From contig DAIESZ010000021.1 in assembly GCA_027346035.1 (NCBI GenBank), positions 1 through 5,545 on the forward strand: DNA of 5,545 bases. Reading direction: 5' to 3'. The position numbers and the translations under genes are program-made. The stretch's first letter is position 1; the number at the start of each line of letters is the position of its first letter. Below, piece by piece: positions 1 through 5,441 of the stretch. This DNA comes from Propionibacteriaceae bacterium (GTDB taxonomy: Bacteria > Actinomycetota > Actinomycetes > Propionibacteriales > Propionibacteriaceae). The notes under the pieces are model-generated. The model was not told the origin of the DNA. It did no database searches and worked only from the letters and a program-made list of their open reading frames with translations.

Positions 1-1110
1 GTCAAGTCCATGGCGACCGTCGAGATCGAGCTCAACCAGGCGCTCGAGGCGGCCGGCATACGCGCGTGGGAGACCGACCTGGCCGAGCTCATCGTGCAGC
101 TCGGCGACGACCTGCCGAGCCACATCCTGGTGCCCGCCATCCACCGCAACCGCTCGGAGGTGCGAGAGATCTTCCGGCGGGAGATGGGCCGCGTCGGCAC
201 GCCCGCGCCGGCCGACCTCACCGACGAGCCCCGCCGGCTCGCGGAGGCCGCGCGGATCCACCTGCGCGAGAAGTTCCTCCGGGCCAAGGTGGCCATCTCC
301 GGCGCCAACTTCGCCATCGCGGAGACCGGCACGCTCGTCGTCGTGGAGTCGGAGGGCAACGGCCGAATGTGCCTCACCCTGCCCGAGACGCTGATCTCGG
401 TCGTCGGCATCGAGAAGCTCCTGCCCACCTGGGACGACCTCGGCACCTTCCTCCAGCTCCTGCCGCGGTCGAGCACGGGCGAGCGGATGAACCCCTACAC
501 CTCCATGTGGACCGGCAGCACGGACGGCGACGGCCCGCAGGACGTGCACGTCGTCCTGCTCGACAACGGCCGGACCAACGTCCTCGCCGACGTCGTCGGC
601 CGACAGGCCCTGCGCTGCATCAGGTGCTCGGCCTGCCTCAACGTGTGTCCCGTCTACGAGCGAGTCGGCGGCGTCGCCTACGGCTCGGTCTACCCCGGGC
701 CCATCGGGGCGGTCCTCGGCCCCCAGCTGCGAGGCCGGCAGGGCAAGCTCGAGCAGTCGCTGCCGTACGCCTCGTCGCTCTGCGGAGCCTGCTTCGACGC
801 CTGCCCGGTCCGGATCGAGATCCCCGACCTGCTCGTGCACCTGCGCACCAAGGTCGTCGACGACCACCGGGGCACCCCGACCGCGGAGGCCCTGGCGATG
901 AAGGCGGGCGCGTGGGCGCTCGGCACCGCCGGCCACTTCCAGAAGGCGCAGAATGCCTCCACCCTGGCCGGTCGGCTGCTCGGCTCACGCACGACCCTCG
1001 GACGGCTGCCCTGGCCCCTCACCGCCTGGAGTGACGCCCGCAACGCCCCGGCGCCGCCGAAGGAGACCTTCCGCCAATGGTGGGAGCGCACGCAGGGAGG
1101 CCAGCGATGA
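1..1110 (+). CDS. lutB: LutB, lactate utilization iron-sulfur protein (5' end missing)
   Basis: LutB is the iron-sulfur subunit of the LutABC complex, which oxidises L-lactate to pyruvate in the cytoplasm. The reading frame is open from base 1 (Val-Lys-Ser before the ATG at 10), and that ATG falls inside the conserved LUD region, so it is internal. The window holds 369 residues; the family is usually about 470-500, so roughly 100-130 N-terminal residues lie upstream. Seen in order: the end of the LUD (DUF162) domain with AIAETGT (about 316-336) and LPETLISVVGIEKL; a ferredoxin-like cluster CxxCxxCxxxCP (codons at 616, 625, 634, 646); a second CxxCxxxCP (781, 790, 802); and a LutB-type C-terminal tail with PWPLTAW. 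Two [4Fe-4S] clusters are expected. The stop overlaps the lutC start (ATGA at 1107-1110), so the two are translationally coupled. lutA is expected just upstream, outside the window. Confidence 0.95.
   Translation, partial: VKSMATVEIELNQALEAAGIRAWETDLAELIVQLGDDLPSHILVPAIHRNRSEVREIFRREMGRVGTPAPADLTDEPRRLAEAARIHLREKFLRAKVAISGANFAIAETGTLVVVESEGNGRMCLTLPETLISVVGIEKLLPTWDDLGTFLQLLPRSSTGERMNPYTSMWTGSTDGDGPQDVHVVLLDNGRTNVLADVVGRQALRCIRCSACLNVCPVYERVGGVAYGSVYPGPIGAVLGPQLRGRQGKLEQSLPYASSLCGACFDACPVRIEIPDLLVHLRTKVVDDHRGTPTAEALAMKAGAWALGTAGHFQKAQNASTLAGRLLGSRTTLGRLPWPLTAWSDARNAPAPPKETFRQWWERTQGGQR
1095..1100 (+). promoter_or_regulatory. Ribosome binding site of lutC
   Basis: GGGAGG lies 6 bases before the ATG at 1107, inside the lutB coding end. 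It decides the lutC start in favour of 1107 over the in-frame ATG at 1077, which would add ten residues not typical of the family and would overlap lutB by 34 bases. Confidence 0.75.
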
Positions 1111-1763
1111 ACGCCCGCGACGAGGTCCTGGCTCGGGTTCGCTCGGCGCTCACCAGCCCGGGGACTCACCACCTCCGGACCGACGGTCCCCCGCGGACCA
1201 CGCGCGGCATACCCGTGCCGGACGAGCGGTCGGCTGTCCTCGACCTGTTCGCCGAGCGAGTGGCCGACTACCGCGCGGTGGTGGAGCGGTTCCCGGCCCG
1301 CGGCCTGCCCGCCGCGATCGCCGCGGCTCTCGAGCAGCACGGGGCTCGCTCGGCCGTCGTGCCGGAGGGCTTCGAGCAGGACTGGCTGGCCGAGGTCGAC
1401 AGTGGGAAGGCCCTGGTCCCCCAGGCGCAGGCCACCGAGTCCCAGGTCCTCGACGGCATCGATGCCGTCGTCTCCACGGCCACCGTCGGCATCGCGACGA
1501 CGGGCACCATCGTGCTCGACCACTCGGCCGGTCAGGGGCCCCGGGCCCTCACCCTCGTGCCGGACCTTCACATCTGCGTCGTCCGGGCCGATCAGGTCGT
1601 TCCCGATGTGCCGGAGGCCGTCTCGCGCCTCCGGTCCAGTATCGACGCCGGTCGCGCGCTGACGTGGGTGAGCGGACCCAGCGCCACCAGCGACATCGAG
1701 CTCGACCGGGTGGAGGGTGTGCACGGTCCACGAACCCTCCACGTCATCCTGGTCGACGACTGA
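1107..1763 (+). CDS. lutC: LutC, lactate utilization LUD-domain protein
   Basis: LutC is the third protein of the LutABC L-lactate oxidation system; it is a single LUD (DUF162) domain protein of the cytoplasm, with no metal-binding cysteines expected. The protein is 218 residues, normal for the family. Diagnostic segments are the helix start RDEVLARVRSAL (4-15), the central ATVGIATTGTIVLD (about 125-138), the strongly conserved RALTLVPDLHICVVRADQVV stretch, and the C-terminal GPSATSDIELDRVEGVHGP, which is near-invariant in LutC. One oddity: many LutC and LutB proteins, including the neighbouring lutB here, have Glu in the A-x-E-T-G-T motif, while this protein has Thr131. It overlaps lutB by ATGA and ends 39 bases before the converging dapB gene. 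Family assignment is secure; the meaning of Thr131 is unknown. Confidence 0.95.
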   Translation: MNARDEVLARVRSALTSPGTHHLRTDGPPRTTRGIPVPDERSAVLDLFAERVADYRAVVERFPARGLPAAIAAALEQHGARSAVVPEGFEQDWLAEVDSGKALVPQAQATESQVLDGIDAVVSTATVGIATTGTIVLDHSAGQGPRALTLVPDLHICVVRADQVVPDVPEAVSRLRSSIDAGRALTWVSGPSATSDIELDRVEGVHGPRTLHVILVDD

Positions 1764-1775
1764 TCCCCGCGGGCA

Positions 1776-1804
1776 GGGTCCGGCCACCCTGGCTGGCCGG
1801 GCTC
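1776..1804. terminator. Hairpin between convergent lutC and dapB
   Basis: A perfect 7-bp stem (CCGGCCA at 1780-1786 with TGGCCGG at 1794-1800) encloses a 7-base loop. With two G-U wobbles read on the + strand it extends to 1776-1804 (11 pairs). It fills the 39-base gap between two converging genes and touches the dapB stop codon (1803-1805). There is no T-run on either side, so it is at best a GC-type, possibly bidirectional terminator. Function is inferred from position and symmetry. Confidence 0.55.
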
Positions 1805-2609
1805 AGTCGAGCCCGAGGTAGTGCTCGAGCCCGACGGTGAGTCCCGGGTGGTCGGCGATGCGGCGCACACCCTCGATCACGCCGGGCATGAAGGACGACC
1901 GGTCAAAGGAGTCGTGCCGGATCGTCAGCATCTCGCCCACACCGCCGAGGAGCACCTCCTGGTGGGCGACGAGGCCCCGCAGGCGCACCGAGTGCACAGG
2001 TATGCCGTCGACTCGCGCCCCGCGGGCACCGTCCGGGTCGTGCGTGGTCGCGTCCGGGACGGCACCGAGGCCGGCCGCCCTCCTGGCCTCACCGATGAGT
2101 CGTGCCGTGCGGGCGGCGGTGCCGGAGGGCGCGTCGACCTTGGCGGGATGGTGCAGCTCGATGACCTCCACGGACTCGTAGAACCGGGCGGCCTTCGCGG
2201 CGAAGGACATCATGAGGATGGCGCCGATCGCGAAGTTCGGCGCGATGAGGACCCCCACCGGGGCGCCACTGCGGGAGGGAGGTGCCGCGTCGAGCTGGCG
2301 CCGGAGGGTGGTGAGCCTCGCGTCGTCCCAGCCCGTCGTCCCCACCACCACGTGCACCCCGCGCTCGAGGCAGTGGGAGACGTTGTCCGGCGAGGCGTCC
2401 GGCACGGAGAACTCCACCGCGACGTCCGCGCCCCCAAGGTCGCCCAGGTCGTCGCCGTGACCATAGCGGCCGACGAGCCGTAGGCCGTCGGAAGCCTCGA
2501 CAGCTCGACACACCTCCTGCCCCATGCGGCCGGCCGCACCGATGACGGACACCGCGATCTCGGCGGTCTGGCTCGTCCTTGTCGTCCCGCTTCCAGAGGT
2601 CTCGCTCAC
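1803..2609 (-). other. dapB: DapB module, possible separate product from internal GTG
   Basis: Read from the GTG at 2609-2607, this gives a 268-residue protein, close to the usual DapB length of about 245-270, with about 18 residues before the Rossmann start strand IAVSVIGAAGRMG. No Shine-Dalgarno sequence precedes this GTG, but a TACGCT box ends 6 bases before it, the spacing of a leaderless actinobacterial start. All key DapB elements are intact: the dinucleotide-binding loop, GTTG, His153/His154/Lys157 in own numbering, DAPSGTA, and the C-terminal SVRLRGLVAHQEVLLG and HDSFDRSSFMPGV segments. It is therefore expected to be catalytically competent, free or as the C-terminal half of the fusion. 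Confidence 0.6.
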
Positions 2610-3191
2610 GCGGTCAGCGTAGCCAGCGTGCAGGTCGAGCGTGCAGACGATCTCGGTGACCGGCGGCTCCCCCGGCCGAGCGACGCTGTCGACCCACAGG
2701 CCGGCAACGAAGCCGTTCTTCTCCAGGGCCCGGATGGAGCGACGGTTCCGATGGTCGGGGCGGGCGACGACGTGGGTCGCAGAGGGGTGGTCGCGGCGCA
2801 CCACCCGATCGATGAAGGCCCCGATCAGCGCCGTGCCCACCCCGTGGTCCACCAGCTCGTCCTCCCCGAGGAGGTAGTCGATCCCGACCGTCTCGCCGGG
2901 CAGGGCCGCTCCGACGGGCACCGGAGGCGGCGGCGCGGCATACTCCTGGGCATAGCCGACCGGACGTCCGCCGAGGAGAGCCACGTACATCCGCACCGGG
3001 TCCACCCCATCGATCCGTGGGCCGTACCTTTCGATCGCCTGCTCGAGGCTCAGCCCGCCGCCGAACCACGGCCGCGCGGCCTCCGAGTGCTGCCAGCGCA
3101 CGACGAGCGGCAGGTCGGAGCGCGTCAGCGGCCGGAACCGCAGATCCGTCGTAGCAGTCACAACGGCCAAGTTAGCGGTGCCAGTCGCCAT
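1803..3191 (-). CDS. dapB: GNAT acetyltransferase-DapB fusion reading frame
   Basis: One frame without internal stop encodes two domains (462 residues from the ATG at 3191-3189). Residues about 17-187 are a GNAT N-acetyltransferase resembling AAC(6')-I enzymes: RFRPLTRSDLP, GYAQEY (79-84), GID (103-105), the acetyl-CoA loop HGVGTAL (116-122) and NRRSIRALEKNGF (149-161). After a polar linker rich in Ser, Thr and Gly (about 187-210) comes a complete DapB, which reduces hydroxy-tetrahydrodipicolinate with NAD(P)H: GAAGRMG (218-224), VGTTG (283-287), APNFAIG and the catalytic ELHHPAKVDAPSGTA (His347, His348, Lys351). The start at 3191 has GGGAG 8 bases upstream, but that block is also part of a repeated operator; GTG at 3161, behind a TAACTT box, is an alternative giving 452 residues. 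DapB could also be made alone from GTG at 2609. The frame stays open upstream to 3689, but that part overlaps the deacetylase and looks non-genic. Confidence 0.85.
   Translation of the reverse strand: MATGTANLAVVTATTDLRFRPLTRSDLPLVVRWQHSEAARPWFGGGLSLEQAIERYGPRIDGVDPVRMYVALLGGRPVGYAQEYAAPPPPVPVGAALPGETVGIDYLLGEDELVDHGVGTALIGAFIDRVVRRDHPSATHVVARPDHRNRRSIRALEKNGFVAGLWVDSVARPGEPPVTEIVCTLDLHAGYADRVSETSGSGTTRTSQTAEIAVSVIGAAGRMGQEVCRAVEASDGLRLVGRYGHGDDLGDLGGADVAVEFSVPDASPDNVSHCLERGVHVVVGTTGWDDARLTTLRRQLDAAPPSRSGAPVGVLIAPNFAIGAILMMSFAAKAARFYESVEVIELHHPAKVDAPSGTAARTARLIGEARRAAGLGAVPDATTHDPDGARGARVDGIPVHSVRLRGLVAHQEVLLGGVGEMLTIRHDSFDRSSFMPGVIEGVRRIADHPGLTVGLEHYLGLD
2610..3161 (-). other. AAC(6')-like GNAT domain of the fusion
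   Basis: This is the N-terminal half of the GNAT-DapB frame. Compared from memory with AAC(6')-Ib, the order and spacing of segments agree: an N-terminal RFRPLTRSDLPLVVRW, GYAQEY (GYAQSY in AAC(6')-Ib), GID, an acetyl-CoA-binding HGVGTAL loop and a C-terminal RSIRALEKNGF. His stands where R/Q is usual at the first position of the R/Q-x-x-G-x-G/A motif. The domain appears complete, ending near EIVCTLDL. The acyl acceptor cannot be told: aminoglycosides, another small amine, a siderophore precursor or a protein are all possible, and chromosomal actinobacterial members of this class often have no proven resistance role. Confidence 0.75.
2616..2621 (-). promoter_or_regulatory. Possible internal -10 box for leaderless dapB
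   Basis: TACGCT fits the TANNNT pattern of actinobacterial -10 boxes. It lies in the last GNAT/linker codons, with 6 bases to the GTG at 2609, so transcription would begin at or next to the start codon. I see no good -35 box. The assignment rests on spacing alone in DNA where TANNNT should be rare. Confidence 0.35.
3169..3174 (-). promoter_or_regulatory. Possible -10 box for the GNAT-DapB gene
   Basis: TAACTT fits TANNNT and is followed by 7 bases and then GTG at 3161-3159, a leaderless arrangement. A start there gives Met-Thr-Ala-Thr-Thr-Asp before the conserved RFRPL, an N-terminus of normal length for AAC(6')-like GNATs. If this promoter is the only one, the ATG at 3191 lies upstream of the transcript and cannot be used. 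No convincing -35 hexamer is visible; the operator-like repeat at 3192-3217 is just upstream, where an activator could act. Confidence 0.4.
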
Positions 3192-3217
3192 CCGGCCGAC
3201 TCCCAGCCAACTGTCAG
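3192..3217. promoter_or_regulatory. Operator-like direct repeat, copy A
   Basis: This copy begins with CCGGCCGACTCCCAGC, identical over 16 bases to 5394-5409, and continues to a second CAG. The two CAG cores (3204-3206 and 3215-3217) are 11 bases apart, the one-turn period typical of direct-repeat sites for OmpR/PhoB-family response regulators. It starts 49 bases before the deacetylase GTG and lies between the divergent starts, so one bound protein could control both. Its complement also supplies the GGGAG before the ATG at 3191. The binding protein is unknown. Confidence 0.55.
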
Positions 3218-3228
3218 GCAAACACGGC

Positions 3229-3235
3229 AAGGTGG
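3229..3235 (+). promoter_or_regulatory. Ribosome binding site of the deacetylase gene
   Basis: AAGGTGG, an imperfect Shine-Dalgarno sequence, sits 5 bases before the GTG at 3241. It supports that start over the in-frame GTG at 3178, which would place the operator copy A inside the coding region and put about 20 polar residues before the signal peptide. Confidence 0.45.
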
Positions 3236-3240
3236 CGCCT

Positions 3241-4074
3241 GTGGAAGAGGGAACGCGACACGTCGACCGCCGCAGCCTCCTCGTCGGTGGAGTCGCCTCG
3301 GCCGTAGCCCTCGGCGCCGCCGCGTGCACCCCCGACCAGGGGGCCGTCGCCCCCCCCAGTGAGCGCTCGGTCGGCTCGGTCGCGGCCGGAGGAACGAGCC
3401 CGGCCACGCCGCGCCGCGCCGGCACGACAAGCACCGCGAAGCCCACCCGGGCGGGCGACAGCGTCCTGCGGACGCCGGGAGGCGACATCCGGTCGGGTCC
3501 GGCGCACCGGCCGCAGGTGGCCCTGACGTTCCACGGCGCTGGCGACCCCGCCCTCACCCGACAGGCCCTCGCGACACTTGCCGCTCGGCACGCCCACGTC
3601 ACGGTGTTCGCCGTCGGCCAGTGGCTGGCCGCCCACCCGGAGCTCGGTCGAGACATCGTGGCGGGCGGCCACGACCTCGGCAACCACACCTGGTCGCATC
3701 AGACCATGCCCCGGCTCGACGCCTCCACGGCCCGGACGGAGGTGGCGAGGGGCGCGAGCGCGGTGGCCGCCATCGCCGGCTCGTCACCGCTCCTCTTCCG
3801 GCCCTCGGGGACCCCGTCGTCGACGCCGGTCATCCGTGCGGCCGCGGCCGCCTCCGGCTACGCCCGGTGCATCTCCTACGACGTCGACCCGGCGGACTAC
3901 CAGGATCCCGGCACCTCGCTCGTCGTGCACCGCACGCTCGCCGGCATCCGGGCCGGCTCGATCGTCAGCCTCCACCTCGGTCACGCCGGCACGCTGGCGG
4001 CTCTGCCGCAGATACTCGACGGGTTGCAGCGCCGCTCTCTGAGGGCCGTGACCATGACCCAGCTCCTCGGCTGA
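3241..4074 (+). CDS. Tat-type lipoprotein with NodB-like polysaccharide deacetylase domain
   Basis: The product is 277 residues. The N-terminus has a twin-arginine motif (Asp-Arg10-Arg11-Ser-Leu-Leu), a hydrophobic stretch and a lipobox-like Gly-Ala-Ala-Ala-Cys29, so it is probably exported folded and lipid-anchored on the outer face of the membrane. Residues about 30-90 are a Pro/Thr/Ala-rich spacer. The NodB fold follows: QVALTFHGAGDP (about 92-103), FAVGQWL, GHDLGNHTWSH with the metal-site His149 and His153, FRPSG (186-190), YDVDPADY and SIVSLHLGH (240-248). The usual TFDDG motif is replaced by TFHGAGD, so the catalytic-base and metal Asp positions hold His98 and Gly99; the LHD motif reads LHL. 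It may be inactive, use Asp102 instead, or have another substrate. The fold is clear, but deacetylase activity on cell wall glycans is uncertain. It is followed after 17 bases by the propeller lipoprotein, probably one operon. Confidence 0.85.
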   Translation: MEEGTRHVDRRSLLVGGVASAVALGAAACTPDQGAVAPPSERSVGSVAAGGTSPATPRRAGTTSTAKPTRAGDSVLRTPGGDIRSGPAHRPQVALTFHGAGDPALTRQALATLAARHAHVTVFAVGQWLAAHPELGRDIVAGGHDLGNHTWSHQTMPRLDASTARTEVARGASAVAAIAGSSPLLFRPSGTPSSTPVIRAAAAASGYARCISYDVDPADYQDPGTSLVVHRTLAGIRAGSIVSLHLGHAGTLAALPQILDGLQRRSLRAVTMTQLLG

Positions 4075-4081
4075 AGGGCGG
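4075..4081 (+). promoter_or_regulatory. Ribosome binding site of the propeller lipoprotein gene
   Basis: AGGGCGG directly follows the deacetylase stop codon and lies 10 bases before the ATG at 4092. It is a usable, somewhat distant Shine-Dalgarno sequence. I see no promoter in the 17-base gap, in line with co-transcription. Confidence 0.4.
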
Positions 4082-4091
4082 ACTCCCCCCG

Positions 4092-5369
4092 ATGAAACCA
4101 CGCACCGCCGCGTCCCGCCGCGGACGACGCCTCGCGAGCATCGGCGTCCTCGCCGTATCGCTCCTGCTGGGCGCCTGCAACAAGGGCGCCGACCCCGCTC
4201 AGGCGCCGGCTGGTCTGGCCACCACAGCAGTCCAGGCAGGGTCAGCCGCACCTTCGACCACCCCGGGAACCGCCGCCCAGCCGGCTGCCAACGGGTCCGG
4301 TCCGTACGCCCACGCGGGGGCGGGCGAGCTCACCGGCGCCGCCCGGTCCGCACGGCCCCTGGTCTATGTGCCCAACCAGGTGGCCGGCACGTTGGAGATC
4401 ATCGACCCGGCCACGAACCGCATCATCACGCACGTGCGGGTGCCGGCCTCCCCCGAGCATGTCGTTCCCTCCTGGGACCTCTCCACGCTCTGGGTCAACT
4501 CGGACAAGGGCGATGCCCTCACCCCGATCGACCCGCGCACCGGCCGGGTCGGCAAGCCGGTCGCCGTCCGCGACCCCTACAACCTCTACTTCACCCCCGA
4601 CGGCCGCAACGCGCTGGTGATGGCCTCGCGTTTCCGCTCCATCGACGTCAGGGACCCGAAGACGATGCGGCTCGTGCGCTCACTGCCCGTGCCGCGGTGC
4701 GCCGGCATCAATCACGCCGACTTCACTGCAGACCTGACGCACCTGCTCGTCAGCTGTGAGTTCAGCGGGCACCTGCTGGTCCTCGATGCCCATGCCACCC
4801 GCGTGCTCAAGGTCCTCGACTTCAACGGGATCCACACCCCGGGTGAGGTGTCCTCTGCGATGGCGCGGGTCATGGCCGGCCCCCGGTCGGAGCTGGCCGC
4901 CGGCGCGAACTCCATGCCCCAGGACGTCCGCCTCACCCCGGACGCAAAGTTCTTCAGGGTCGCCGACATTCTGCGCAACGGGGTCTGGTTCATCAATACG
5001 ACGACGTTCACCGTCGACCACTTCGTGCCGACCGGAAAGGGAGCTCACGGCATCTACCCGTCCCGTGACGCGACCCGCATCTTCGTGACGAACCGCGACG
5101 AGGGGACCATCACCGTCTTCGACGCCCGGACCGACGCCATCATCACGAAGTGGGTCATCCCCGGCCATGCCACCCCGGACATGGGCGGCGTGACGGCGGA
5201 CGGGTCGCAGCTGTGGTTGTCCGGGCGCTACAGCTCGGCCGTCTACGTCATCAACACCACAACCGGGCGCCTGATCCGCGAGTTCCACACCGATGCGGGA
5301 CCACACGGCCTCCTTGTCTGGCCACAACCGGGACGCTTCTCGTTGGGTCACACCGGCAACACGCGCTGA
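4092..5369 (+). CDS. YncE/YVTN-type beta-propeller lipoprotein
   Basis: The product is 425 residues. A basic N-terminus, a hydrophobic core and the lipobox Leu-Gly-Ala-Cys29 mark a lipoprotein anchored outside the membrane. Residues 30-88 form a low-complexity Ala/Pro/Thr/Gly linker. From about 90 onward I count seven repeats of the YVTN kind, each pairing a strand such as LVYVPNQ, LWVNSDKG or IFVTNRDEG with an x-I-D-x-x-T-x-x-I-x-x-x turn, so a seven-bladed propeller is expected. A polar insertion of about 33 residues (245-277) separates blades four and five. The C-terminus SLGHTGN is, from memory, a recurring ending in actinobacterial relatives. Such propellers act as binding or scaffold proteins; the partner is unknown. 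It lies 17 bases after the deacetylase and 72 bases before the CtaG-like gene. The start is fixed by the signal peptide. Confidence 0.88.
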   Translation: MKPRTAASRRGRRLASIGVLAVSLLLGACNKGADPAQAPAGLATTAVQAGSAAPSTTPGTAAQPAANGSGPYAHAGAGELTGAARSARPLVYVPNQVAGTLEIIDPATNRIITHVRVPASPEHVVPSWDLSTLWVNSDKGDALTPIDPRTGRVGKPVAVRDPYNLYFTPDGRNALVMASRFRSIDVRDPKTMRLVRSLPVPRCAGINHADFTADLTHLLVSCEFSGHLLVLDAHATRVLKVLDFNGIHTPGEVSSAMARVMAGPRSELAAGANSMPQDVRLTPDAKFFRVADILRNGVWFINTTTFTVDHFVPTGKGAHGIYPSRDATRIFVTNRDEGTITVFDARTDAIITKWVIPGHATPDMGGVTADGSQLWLSGRYSSAVYVINTTTGRLIREFHTDAGPHGLLVWPQPGRFSLGHTGNTR

Positions 5370-5393
5370 GCCGCGCGCCGCCCCACGGAGGGC

Positions 5394-5419
5394 CCGGCCG
5401 ACTCCCAGCAAGTATCCAG
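5394..5419. promoter_or_regulatory. Operator-like direct repeat, copy B
   Basis: The first 16 bases are identical to copy A at 3192, and 20 of the 26 positions match overall. The CAG cores are at 5406-5408 and 5417-5419, again 11 bases apart. It begins 48 bases before the GTG at 5442, against 49 for copy A before its gene. The same sequence at the same distance from two starts points to a common regulator. No clear -10 box lies between the site and the start. Confidence 0.55.
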
Positions 5420-5441
5420 TCCCGGCGGACACCATGGCCTC

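Noticed and set aside
10..12. ATG at 10 as the start of LutB
   Set aside because: The frame is open to base 1 and the preceding Val-Lys-Ser plus the following residues are internal LutB sequence; more than 100 N-terminal residues of the family are still missing.
690..1787. 365-codon open frame on the - strand across lutB and lutC
   Set aside because: It lies antisense to two clear family members, shows no recognisable domain and has the Arg/Gly/His-rich composition of a GC-rich shadow frame.
2610..3161. Aminoglycoside resistance gene
   Set aside because: The resemblance to AAC(6') is at family level only; there is no mobile context and the domain is joined to a housekeeping enzyme, so resistance cannot be claimed.
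3178..3240. GTG at 3178 as the deacetylase start
   Set aside because: It would place the operator repeat in coding sequence and precede the Tat signal with an unlikely polar stretch; GTG at 3241 has a Shine-Dalgarno-like sequence and matches the spacing of copy B.
3192..3689. N-terminal extension of the GNAT-DapB frame up to 3689
   Set aside because: It is fully antisense to the deacetylase gene, has no domain and is rich in Arg, Pro, Trp and Cys; the GNAT domain starts only after 3161.
3621..4091. Upstream extension of the propeller gene frame to 3621
   Set aside because: It overlaps the deacetylase in another frame; the ATG at 4092 begins a proper lipoprotein signal peptide.
5362..5377. 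Hairpin CGCGC/GCGCG at the end of the propeller gene as a terminator
   Set aside because: The stem is only 5 bp in very GC-rich sequence, includes the stop codon in the loop and has no T-run.
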